Shown here piece after piece: positions 51,543 through 59,403 of a DNA stretch of 64,000 nt. The notes beneath the pieces were generated by a model. It saw nothing but the letters and a program-made list of their open reading frames with translations, made no database searches and was not told the DNA's origin. Both the position numbers and the translations under genes were made by a program. The stretch lies in assembly GCF_044582145.1 (NCBI RefSeq), contig NZ_JBDODO010000009.1; one strand, given 5' to 3'. How positions within the stretch are numbered: the stretch's first letter is position 1; each line of letters starts with the position of its first letter. The DNA is from Guyparkeria sp016278265 (GTDB taxonomy: Bacteria > Pseudomonadota > Gammaproteobacteria > Halothiobacillales > Halothiobacillaceae).

Positions 51543-53678
51543 ATGGCATTCGAAGCCGACAACGAGCTGTTGCAGGATTTCCTGATTGAGGCCGGTGAAC
51601 TGCTCAACGGGCTCGATCAACAGCTGATCGAGCTGGAGCAATCGCCCGATGACGCGGACCGGCTCAACTCGGTGTTCCGCGCCTTCCATACGATCAAGGG
51701 CGGGGCCGGCTTCCTCGAGGTCCATCCATTGGTGGAAGTCTGTCACCGCGCCGAGGACATCTTCAACCTGCTGCGCAATCACGAAATCACCATGAACAGC
51801 CGGATCATGGACGTGATGCTGCAGGTAATCGACCTGCTCAATCGCATGTTCGACTCCCTGCGCGGCGGTCAGTATCCGGAGGCCGTCTCGAAAGCATTTC
51901 TCAAAGAGATTGAAGCACTGGGGCATCAGGACGTAGCGGCACCGACTCCCACCACACCTGCCGAGCCGGCCCCGAGTGACGACGCCCCGGCCGACGAGCC
52001 GATGGCAGTGGCCGATGAGGACGACGCCTTTGACCGCATGCTGGCCGACCTGGACGCGGCCGAATCCGAGGCACCGGCGGCTAGCAGTGACGCAGGTGAG
52101 GACCTGATCAGCGACGATGAGTTCGAGAGCCTGCTCGATGAGCTTCACGGTAAGGGCCAGTTTCAGGCCCCGGCGGCAGAAGCGGATGCGGCCGTCTCCG
52201 AGAAGGCGGCTGGCGCCGCGGATTCCGACGAGATCACCGACGAGGAGTTCGAGGCGGTGCTCGACGAGCTTTACGGCAAGGGCAAGGGGCCGACGGTGAC
52301 TGCGCCTGAAGCGGACGAAAAGCCGGCTGAACCCGCCGCTCCCGCTTCGAAGCCGGCGCCGCCCCAATCGGCCGCCAAGCCCGCCACTGTGCCGGCCAAG
52401 CCCGATGCCAAGCCCCAGAGTGACTCCCAGGGCAATACAACGCCGGGCAACCCCAAGGCGGCAGAAGCCCACAAGGCGCCGGTGGAAACCACCGTGCGTG
52501 TGGATACCGAGCGACTCGACAGCATCATGAACCTGGTGGGGGAGTTGGTGTTGGTGCGCAACCGCATGAACACCCTCAAGACGACCTTCGAGAACGAGGA
52601 GATTTCCTCGGTAATCGCCACGCTCGACATGGTGACCTCCGACCTGCAAGGGGCGGTGATGAAGACCCGCATGCAGCCGGTCAAGAAGGTCTTCGGTCGC
52701 TTCCCACGGGTGGTGCGGGATACTGCGCGCACCTTGGGCAAGGAGGTCAACCTGGAGCTCGAGGGCGAGGACACCGATCTCGACAAGAACCTGGTCGAGG
52801 CGCTGGCCGATCCCCTGATTCACCTGGTGCGCAATGCCGTCGACCACGGCATCGAGATGCCGGACGACCGCGAGGCCAATGGTAAGGATCGCGCCGGCAC
52901 CGTGTTGCTGTCAGCGGCGCAGGAAGGCGATCACATTCGCCTGTCCATCCAGGACGACGGTGCGGGGATGGATGCCGAGGTGTTGCGTCGCAAGGGCGTT
53001 GAGAAAGGGATCGTCGATGCCGAGACCGCCGAGCGCCTCACCGACCAGGAATGCTTCGAGCTGATACTGCATCCGGGGTTTTCCACCAAGGAGCAGATCT
53101 CGGATATCTCCGGCCGCGGTGTGGGCATGGACGTGGTCAAGACCGCGATCACCAAGCTCTCGGGCACCATCAGTATCGATTCGGCGCAGGGCGAAGGCAC
53201 GCAGATCAACATCAAGGTGCCGCTGACGCTGGCCATCCTGCCGACGCTGATGGTGATCGTCTCCGGTCGCAAGTACGCCATTCCGCTGTCGGTGGTCAAC
53301 GAGATCTTCGAGATGGCCGACAAGGAAGTGAACGTGGTCGACGGTCAATCGACCATCACCGTTCGGGATCGCGCCGTGCCGCTGTTCCGCATGACCGAGT
53401 GGCTGGCCTTGCGTGGCGAGACACCGGGTACGCGCTGCGAGACCGACCAGGTGGTCATGGTCCAGCACGGCGCGCAACTGATGGCCCTGGTGGTCGACTC
53501 GGTGATCGGTCAGGAAGAAGTCGTAATCAAGCCGCTGGGCGAGCTGCTGCGCGTGGTCGACGGTTTTGCCGGTGCGACCATCACGGGTGACGGGCACATC
53601 GCCCTGATCCTCGACCTGCCCGGCATGGTGCGACGCAACACGGGACGCGGGCGTCAACGCCTGCGCTCGGTGGCCTGA
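51543..53678 (+). CDS. cheA: Chemotaxis histidine kinase CheA
   Basis: Kinase that phosphorylates CheY and CheB. 711 residues: HPt domain (1-105) with phospho-acceptor H49 (RAFHTIKGGAGF), a long low-complexity linker (about 130-315), dimerisation P3 (about 320-385), HATPase P4 (about 390-565; LVRNAVDHGIE, DDGAGMD, GRGVGMDVVK) and CheW-like P5 (about 570-700). No normal P2 CheY/CheB-docking domain is seen; instead a 17-residue motif occurs twice, at 189-205 and 231-247 (I-S/T-D-D/E-EFE then LDEL and GKG). Confidence 0.96.
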   Translation: MAFEADNELLQDFLIEAGELLNGLDQQLIELEQSPDDADRLNSVFRAFHTIKGGAGFLEVHPLVEVCHRAEDIFNLLRNHEITMNSRIMDVMLQVIDLLNRMFDSLRGGQYPEAVSKAFLKEIEALGHQDVAAPTPTTPAEPAPSDDAPADEPMAVADEDDAFDRMLADLDAAESEAPAASSDAGEDLISDDEFESLLDELHGKGQFQAPAAEADAAVSEKAAGAADSDEITDEEFEAVLDELYGKGKGPTVTAPEADEKPAEPAAPASKPAPPQSAAKPATVPAKPDAKPQSDSQGNTTPGNPKAAEAHKAPVETTVRVDTERLDSIMNLVGELVLVRNRMNTLKTTFENEEISSVIATLDMVTSDLQGAVMKTRMQPVKKVFGRFPRVVRDTARTLGKEVNLELEGEDTDLDKNLVEALADPLIHLVRNAVDHGIEMPDDREANGKDRAGTVLLSAAQEGDHIRLSIQDDGAGMDAEVLRRKGVEKGIVDAETAERLTDQECFELILHPGFSTKEQISDISGRGVGMDVVKTAITKLSGTISIDSAQGEGTQINIKVPLTLAILPTLMVIVSGRKYAIPLSVVNEIFEMADKEVNVVDGQSTITVRDRAVPLFRMTEWLALRGETPGTRCETDQVVMVQHGAQLMALVVDSVIGQEEVVIKPLGELLRVVDGFAGATITGDGHIALILDLPGMVRRNTGRGRQRLRSVA

Positions 53679-53681
53679 CCG

Positions 53682-54758
53682 ATGCCGATACGCCTTCTGA
53701 TCGTCGACGACTCGGTATTCTTTCGCCGCGCCTTGCGGGAGGTCTTCTCCAGCGACCCGCGGCTCGAGGTCGTGGGCGAGGCGTCCAATGGTCGCCAGGC
53801 CGTGCTCAAGGCCTGCGAACTCAAGCCCGACATCATCACCATGGACGTCGAGATGCCGATCATGGATGGCATCTCGGCGGTGCGGCAAATTGCCGAACGC
53901 TGCCCGACCCCGATCCTGATGCTTTCGGCCCTGACCAAGGCTGGTGCCGAGGCCACGCTGGACGCGATCGATGCTGGCGCGGTCGATTTCTTCCCCAAGA
54001 ACGGCGATGACCCAGAGGATACGCTGGCCCGCTCCGGGCGGCGGTTATGTTCACGGGTGCGGATGCTGGCCCTGCGCTCGCAGCGGGGATCGGCATCCTC
54101 TCCCGGCAGCGTGCGCCACGAAACGACCCCGGCTGCCGCCGACTGGCGCCACCGTGGCGGCCGCGGCACGCCGAGTGGGTTTCTCAGTCGCCAGGGGCTG
54201 GTGGTGATCGGTGCCTCGACCGGGGGCCCTGCGGCGGTGCCGGCGGTCCTCGGCAAGCTGCCGGCGGACTTCTCCGTGCCGATCGTGATTGCCCAGCACA
54301 TGCCTGGCGCCTTCACCGGCCCGTTCGCCCAGCGGCTGAACGACTCCATGCCGATTCGGGTGGTCGAGGCATCCGACGGCGAGATGCTGCGTCCGGGCAC
54401 GGCCTATGTCATTCCGGGCGGCCGGCACGGGGAGTTGGCTGGTCGGCCTGGCGCCTACAAACTCAACCTGCGTGATCCGGTGGCCGAGGAACATTACCGA
54501 CCCAGTGTGACCCTGGCGTTCTCCTCGGCCGCCCGTGTTGCCGGCGACGACCTGCTGGCGGTGGTGTTGACCGGCATGGGAGACGACGGCGCCGAAGGGG
54601 CCCGCCAGGTCACCGCAGCGCGCGGTCATGTCTGGGCGCAGGATCAGGCCACCAGTGTCATCTACGGGATGCCGGCGGCCGTGGCCAAGGCAAACCTGGC
54701 CGAATCGATCCTGCCGTTGGGGCAGATCGGCGCGGCCATCGGAGGGGCGTTGCGATGA
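53682..54758 (+). CDS. cheB: Chemotaxis methylesterase CheB
   Basis: Response-regulator methylesterase/deamidase that resets chemoreceptors. 358 residues: receiver domain with D10/D11 and phospho-acceptor D55 (TMDVEMP), linker (about 130-170), catalytic domain with Ser in IGASTGGP, His in AQHMPGAFT and Asp in GMGDDGAEG. It overlaps parC by four bases (ATGA). cheR is not in this cluster. Confidence 0.96.
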   Translation: MPIRLLIVDDSVFFRRALREVFSSDPRLEVVGEASNGRQAVLKACELKPDIITMDVEMPIMDGISAVRQIAERCPTPILMLSALTKAGAEATLDAIDAGAVDFFPKNGDDPEDTLARSGRRLCSRVRMLALRSQRGSASSPGSVRHETTPAAADWRHRGGRGTPSGFLSRQGLVVIGASTGGPAAVPAVLGKLPADFSVPIVIAQHMPGAFTGPFAQRLNDSMPIRVVEASDGEMLRPGTAYVIPGGRHGELAGRPGAYKLNLRDPVAEEHYRPSVTLAFSSAARVAGDDLLAVVLTGMGDDGAEGARQVTAARGHVWAQDQATSVIYGMPAAVAKANLAESILPLGQIGAAIGGALR

Positions 54759-55591
54759 AAATCTGGGCAGTTGCCAATCAGAAGGGCGGGGTGGGCAAGA
54801 CCACCACGAGCGTGAGCCTGGCCGGCCACTTGGCCCGCGAGGGCAAGCGGGTGTTGCTGGTCGATCTCGACCCGCACGGCTCGATGACGGTCTACTTCGG
54901 CATGGAGCCCGAGGCACCGGGGGCGAGCGTCTACTCGCTGTTCAAGTCGGCCGCCGAAGGTCAGCGGCTCGACCCGGCGCGCGTGGTGCATCCCACGGCG
55001 TTCGACGGCATCAGCCTGATGCCCGCCTCGACGGCCCTGGCAACCCTGGATCGACAGCTGGGCATGCGTGACGGCATGGGACTGGTGCTCAAGCGCTCGA
55101 TCGACCGGATCCGTGACGATTACGACTACGTCCTGATCGACTGCCCACCGATCCTGGGTGTGACCATGGTCAACGCCCTGGCGCTGGCGGAATTCCTGAT
55201 CGTGCCGGTCCAGACCGAGTTTCTGGCCCTCAAGGGGCTCGAGCGGATGCTGCGTACCCTGGCGATGGTGCAGCGATCGCGGCGTGACCGGCTGGAATAC
55301 GTGATCCTGCCGACCATGTTCGACCGCCGTACGCGTGCCTCGCACGACACGCTGCGCCTCCTGCATGATCGTTACCACGACGATGTCTGGACCGACGTTA
55401 TCCCGGTCGACACCCAGTTCCGCGAGGCAAGTCGCCAGGGCAAGCCCTTGCCGATGATTCACCCCGACGCCCGCGGGAGCGAGGCGTATCGACAATTTCT
55501 TCACTGGCTGGAGGCCCATGTCGGTGGTCAGGCGATGGCTCCGGCTGCCGAACTGGGTGCCAGCGGTGCCCGTCTGCAGGAGTCCCGCTGA
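54755..55591 (+). CDS. parC: ParA-like ATPase ParC (polar chemotaxis array positioning)
   Basis: 278-residue ParA/MinD-type ATPase with Walker A NQKGGVGKTTTSVSLAGHLA at the N-terminus, A-prime VDLDPHGSMT and Walker B VLIDCPPILG. There is no parB or parS nearby. Position between cheB and a CheW-like gene matches Vibrio ParC and Pseudomonas PA1462, which place chemotaxis arrays at the pole. The motCD genes found here in Pseudomonas are absent. Stop overlaps the next ATG (TGATG). Confidence 0.88.
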   Translation: MKIWAVANQKGGVGKTTTSVSLAGHLAREGKRVLLVDLDPHGSMTVYFGMEPEAPGASVYSLFKSAAEGQRLDPARVVHPTAFDGISLMPASTALATLDRQLGMRDGMGLVLKRSIDRIRDDYDYVLIDCPPILGVTMVNALALAEFLIVPVQTEFLALKGLERMLRTLAMVQRSRRDRLEYVILPTMFDRRTRASHDTLRLLHDRYHDDVWTDVIPVDTQFREASRQGKPLPMIHPDARGSEAYRQFLHWLEAHVGGQAMAPAAELGASGARLQESR

Positions 55592-56481
55592 TGGCCGCCG
55601 AAAAACAGACTGACAGCCGGCGAGCGATCGTCGACCAGGACGCTGCAATCACGGCCTATCTTGATGGTCTGCTGCGTGACCCCGACGCCGATGACGCAGC
55701 GGAAAGCAGCGCGCCGCGCAAGTCCCCCGGTCTCAAGGTGATCAATGTGCCGGAGTCGCCAGCTGCCAGCGAGCCGCCGGCCGATGAAAGCTCGGCGGCG
55801 ATAGGTGACGATGTTCCATCAGAGTCGGTCGCGACCGTTGCAGCCCCTGGCGCTGCCGACGCCGAGCCTTCGATCTCGTCGACCGAGTCCGGGGAGATGG
55901 ATCATGTGGCAGACGAAGCGGACGGTTTGGAGCCGGCGGCACCCGAGATCGCTTCCGGGGCGACGGGGATCGCTGCCCCCGAAACGTTAACCCCGGTCGA
56001 GCCGTCGCCCGCGTCAGACTCCTCGGAAGTCGAGGCCATGATCTCGAATCCAGTAGGGGAAGATGCCTCCTGGAGTTGGATGCGTGTCGGCGGGATGACG
56101 ATGGCGATTCCCGTTGACGCCGTCGACTCGCGACACCGTCACCCGACCCTCGACCCGGTGCCGGGTGCGCCGCCACAGGTGGCCGGTTCCCTGTCCGTGG
56201 AAGGTCGTCCCCGACTGATCCTGTCGTTGGCCGCGCTCACGGGCATGCGGCGGCGTGCCGATGCCGAGACCGAAGTGCTCCTGCTGGGCAAGGGCGGCTT
56301 ATGGGGTGTGGTTGGTGAGCGTGTCGATCAACCGCCCGTATTGAATGATGAGTCCGTGGAGTGGCGCAATGAGGCGCAGCGGTCCACCCGTCGTCCGTGG
56401 CTTGCGGGCACGGCCCCGGCGGCGGGCGTCGCAGTACTCGATGTGGCCGGGCTGCGGGCGGCCTTGAAGGCGTCCCGGTAG
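55591..56481 (+). CDS. parP: CheW-like protein ParP (array anchoring partner of ParC)
   Basis: 296 residues: a short conserved-looking N-terminal helix (DQDAAITAYLDGLLRD), about 130 residues of disordered acidic/Pro/Ala linker, and a C-terminal CheW-like AIF domain (about 160-290; WSWMRVGGMTMAIPVDAVDSR, RPRLILSLAAL, LNDESVEWRNEAQRSTRRPWLAGT split over the region). In Vibrio, ParP binds ParC through the linker and CheA/receptors through this domain. Same place as PA1463 in Pseudomonas. Confidence 0.82.
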   Translation: MAAEKQTDSRRAIVDQDAAITAYLDGLLRDPDADDAAESSAPRKSPGLKVINVPESPAASEPPADESSAAIGDDVPSESVATVAAPGAADAEPSISSTESGEMDHVADEADGLEPAAPEIASGATGIAAPETLTPVEPSPASDSSEVEAMISNPVGEDASWSWMRVGGMTMAIPVDAVDSRHRHPTLDPVPGAPPQVAGSLSVEGRPRLILSLAALTGMRRRADAETEVLLLGKGGLWGVVGERVDQPPVLNDESVEWRNEAQRSTRRPWLAGTAPAAGVAVLDVAGLRAALKASR

Positions 56482-56501
56482 GTGATCCAAGAGGTGAACA
56501 G

Positions 56502-57008
56502 ATGACGAATCAATTGATGGAAAAGACCCGGAATCCGGAAGAGTACGACGAGGAGCTCGAGGCGCAGGACCAGGGACCGCTGTCGCGCTGGGTCAACTTC
56601 ACGGTCGACGACGAAACCTATGCCCTGAACGTGCTTGACGTTCAAGAGGTTCTGCGGGATGCCGAAATCACGCCGATCCCGGGGGCGCCGGATGCGATTA
56701 TCGGTATTATCAATTTGCGCGGGAACGTGGTCACCGTGGTCGACGCGCGCATCTTCTTTGGACTCGAGGAAAAGGCCTGGGACGAGAGCAGCCGCATCAT
56801 GGTCATCGAGGTGTCTTCGGGCGAGATTGTCGGTCTGGTGGTCGATAGCGTGGCCGAAGTGATCGCCCTGCCGCAGACGGTGGTCGATCAGGCCATGATG
56901 GCCGTCGCCGACGACCGTGCCCGGCACATCCTCGGCATCGTGCCGCAGGATGAAAAATTGATTATCCTTGTCGACATGAAGAGCCTCTCCGACATCGCTG
57001 CGACATGA
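56502..57008 (+). CDS. cheW: Chemotaxis coupling protein CheW
   Basis: 168-residue adaptor linking chemoreceptors to CheA. A short acidic N-terminus (1-27) precedes the two-lobed CheW domain (WVNFTVDDETYALNVLDVQEVLR; IIGIINLRGNVVTVVD; GLVVDSVAEVIALP). The ATG at 56502 follows GAGG with spacing 7. It overlaps the DUF2802 gene by four bases. Confidence 0.95.
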   Translation: MTNQLMEKTRNPEEYDEELEAQDQGPLSRWVNFTVDDETYALNVLDVQEVLRDAEITPIPGAPDAIIGIINLRGNVVTVVDARIFFGLEEKAWDESSRIMVIEVSSGEIVGLVVDSVAEVIALPQTVVDQAMMAVADDRARHILGIVPQDEKLIILVDMKSLSDIAAT

Positions 57009-57439
57009 TCGTCCCGCCTCTTTGGCTTGCTGCGGCCGCTTTGATCCTCGGGCTGGTCGTGCTGCTGGTCACGTTGGCCCTGCATCGTGGGCTCAAGCGT
57101 GCCCAACTCACGCGCGAACGGTGGTTTCAGACCCAGATGGAGCGCCTCGAGCGCGAGCACCGTGGTCTCGAATCGGCGTTGGCCGGTTTCGGGCGTCACA
57201 TCGATCAGATCGATGAGCGTGTCGAGACGCTGGGCGAGCGCATCACCCAGCTCAACGCCCGGATCGACGCGGTTGCCTCGGACGACGACGAGCCCGGCTT
57301 CGGGCACGCCTTGCGGTTGGCCTCGCAGGGGCGGGTGAGTGTCGATGAACTGATCGAGGACTTCGGTCTGTCAGAAAGCGAGGCACGCCTGTTGATGCGG
57401 GTCAACCGTCCCGAGGAAGACAGGCGCTTCTCGCCCTGA
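57005..57439 (+). CDS. DUF2802 protein at the end of the che cluster
   Basis: 144-residue protein with one N-terminal membrane helix (about 5-26), a coiled coil (about 35-90; LERITQLNARID-like heptads) and a small C-terminal helical domain resembling a DNA-binding-like fold (LASQGRVSVDELIEDFGLSESEARLLMRV). DUF2802 genes follow cheW in many gammaproteobacteria; function is unknown. ATGA overlap with cheW implies coupled translation. Confidence 0.8.
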   Translation: MIVPPLWLAAAALILGLVVLLVTLALHRGLKRAQLTRERWFQTQMERLEREHRGLESALAGFGRHIDQIDERVETLGERITQLNARIDAVASDDDEPGFGHALRLASQGRVSVDELIEDFGLSESEARLLMRVNRPEEDRRFSP

Positions 57440-57487
57440 TTGGCGCTCCCTGCCCGAGTGGAGTGGCCAGCTAATGTCAGAAATGCA

Positions 57488-57514
57488 AAAGGCCCGCCAA
57501 ACTGGCGGGCCTTT
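57488..57514. terminator. Bidirectional terminator ending the flagellar/chemotaxis operon
   Basis: GGCCCGCCA (57491-57499) pairs with TGGCGGGCC (57503-57511) around AAC, with A-rich and T-rich flanks on both sides. It separates the DUF2802 gene from convergent aroE. Confidence 0.9.
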
Positions 57515-57535
57515 ATCGTTGCGGTCGAATGCCGA

Positions 57536-58411
57536 TCAGTCCTCGCCGTCGCGCTCGGCGGCAGCTTCACGGATTTCCTTGCGTAGCTCATCACGCACCG
57601 GTGCGGTATCCGGGCGCTGATCGTGCCAGAGGGCGAAGCTCTCGGCCGCTTGCTCGACGAGCATGCCTAGGCCATCCAGCGCCCGTGCACCTCGCTCCTC
57701 GGCCCATTCCATGAAAACGGTCGGTCCGGCCCCGTAGGCCATGTCGTAGGCGGCGGTGCCCGAGCCGATCAGCGCATCGGGCAGGGGCGGCAACTGGGCG
57801 CTCAGGCTCGCCGGCGTGGCGTTGATGATCAGGTCGAAGCGGCGTTCCTCGATTTCTGCCAGCGGACAACCGGAGAGCAGACAGTCGCCGGCGGCATCGC
57901 TGAATTCCTCCACCAGCCCGTAGGCGCGCTCGGGATTGCGGTTGGCGATCACCAGCTCCCGCGGGGCCTCCTGCAGCAAGGGGGCGAGCACGCCACGCGT
58001 CGCGCCACCGGCACCCAAGATCAGCACTCGACCGCCGGAGATGTTGACGCCATGGAAGGCCAGGTCGTTTACCAGGCCGACCCCGTCGGTATTGTCGGCA
58101 TAGATCGGCTCGGCAGGATTCGCCGGGAACACCAGGGTGTTGGCGGCCAGCGCACGCTGGGCGCGATCGCTGTGACGTCCGGCAAGATCGAAGGCCTGCA
58201 GCTTGAACGGCACGGTGACATTCATGCCGCGACCGCCGCGCTTGATGAAGGCGGTGACCGTTTCCTCGAAGCCGTCGATCGGTGCCCAGATCTTTTCGTA
58301 GCTCAGGTCGATGCCCAATTGCCGGGCGAAGGCTCGGTGAATCAGGGGCGAGCGCGAGTGCTCGATTGGGTTGCCGATCACGGCGTACAACAGGGGTGTG
58401 TTGGGTGCCAT
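57536..58411 (-). CDS. aroE: Shikimate dehydrogenase
   Basis: NADPH-dependent reduction of 3-dehydroshikimate. 291 residues with substrate motif HSRSPLIHR, catalytic lysine in NVTVPFK, Asp in DNTDGVG, and nucleotide loop LGAGGATRG. ATG at 58411 gives the usual start; an alternative GTG at 58426 overlaps the stop of the upstream ligase gene and would couple the two. The C-terminal 15 residues are charged and unconserved. Confidence 0.94.
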   Translation of the reverse strand: MAPNTPLLYAVIGNPIEHSRSPLIHRAFARQLGIDLSYEKIWAPIDGFEETVTAFIKRGGRGMNVTVPFKLQAFDLAGRHSDRAQRALAANTLVFPANPAEPIYADNTDGVGLVNDLAFHGVNISGGRVLILGAGGATRGVLAPLLQEAPRELVIANRNPERAYGLVEEFSDAAGDCLLSGCPLAEIEERRFDLIINATPASLSAQLPPLPDALIGSGTAAYDMAYGAGPTVFMEWAEERGARALDGLGMLVEQAAESFALWHDQRPDTAPVRDELRKEIREAAAERDGED

Positions 58412-58422
58412 TGAGGTCTGCG

Positions 58423-59403
58423 TCACAGGTTCATTGGGGCGAGATGCTCGCGCGACCACGCGGCGCGTTCGGCTGGCGTTTCGTCGCGCAGAAGATGATC
58501 GACATGCCGGTCGGTTCGGTCGATACGGTGACGCAAACCCTCACCGTTTGCAACCTGGATGGAGAGCCCCGGGCGGGCATTGAGCTCAAGGATCAAGGGG
58601 CCGAGATCCCGGTCGAGCACCACGTCCACACCGAGGTAGCCCAGCCCGGTCATGTCGCTGCATTTGGCCGCCATTTCCAGTAGCGATTGCCAGCCGGGAA
58701 TGTCCACCCCGCTGATGGGTTCGCGCGTGTCCGGGTGGTGGGTGACGTGTCGATTGTGGGCAACCCCGTCGAGTGTCTGGCCGCCGGCCATGTCGACCCC
58801 CGCGCCGATGGCTCCCTGGTGGAGGTTCGCCTTGCCATCCGACTGAGTGGTTGGCAACCGGACCATCGCCATGACCGGATAGCCCCGGTAGACGATGGTT
58901 CGGATATCCGGAACCCCCTGAAAGCTGATCTTCTCGAATAGGGGCGAAAACTTGACCCGATATTCGATCATCGCGACATCGGGGCGACCGCCCAGACTGT
59001 AGGCACCGGCCAAAATGTTGGAGATGTGCAGAGCCATTGCATCCATCCCGATGGCCATCCCTGAACTCTTCCGGTAGATCAGCGGTTCGTGCGACTGCTT
59101 GCCGTCGATCACAAGGATGCCGTCGCCCCCAGCCCCGTTGGCTGGTTTAATCACGAAATCCTCGTGTATGCCCACCAGTTTGGCCAATTGCTTGATTTCG
59201 TGGGTCGTGCTGATCACCCCGTAAAGCTTCGGTACATGGAGCCCGGCCTCCTCGGCCAGCTCCTTGGTCAGGAGCTTGTCGTCGACCAGCGGGTAATAGC
59301 GCCGCGCGTTCATCTCGGCGATGAATTCGCCGTTGCGCTGGTTCATGCCCAGCACCCCCAACTCTTTGAGCCGGCGGGGCGAAATCGGCCAGTTGATGGC
59401 CAT
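58423..59403 (-). CDS. RimK-related ATP-grasp ligase (alpha-L-glutamate ligase-like)
   Basis: 326-residue ATP-grasp enzyme, probably forming an amide/peptide bond on an unknown substrate. ATP-grasp signatures: glycine-rich loop IKPANGAGGDGI (about 106-117), GYLGVDVVLD, and metal-binding ILELNARPGLSIQ near 275. The N-terminal 60 residues differ from RimK and match the RimK-related group found beside a 7TM inactive transglutaminase. Start ATG 59403 overlaps the stop of that upstream gene, so the two are coupled. Confidence 0.85.
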   Translation of the reverse strand: MAINWPISPRRLKELGVLGMNQRNGEFIAEMNARRYYPLVDDKLLTKELAEEAGLHVPKLYGVISTTHEIKQLAKLVGIHEDFVIKPANGAGGDGILVIDGKQSHEPLIYRKSSGMAIGMDAMALHISNILAGAYSLGGRPDVAMIEYRVKFSPLFEKISFQGVPDIRTIVYRGYPVMAMVRLPTTQSDGKANLHQGAIGAGVDMAGGQTLDGVAHNRHVTHHPDTREPISGVDIPGWQSLLEMAAKCSDMTGLGYLGVDVVLDRDLGPLILELNARPGLSIQVANGEGLRHRIDRTDRHVDHLLRDETPAERAAWSREHLAPMNL

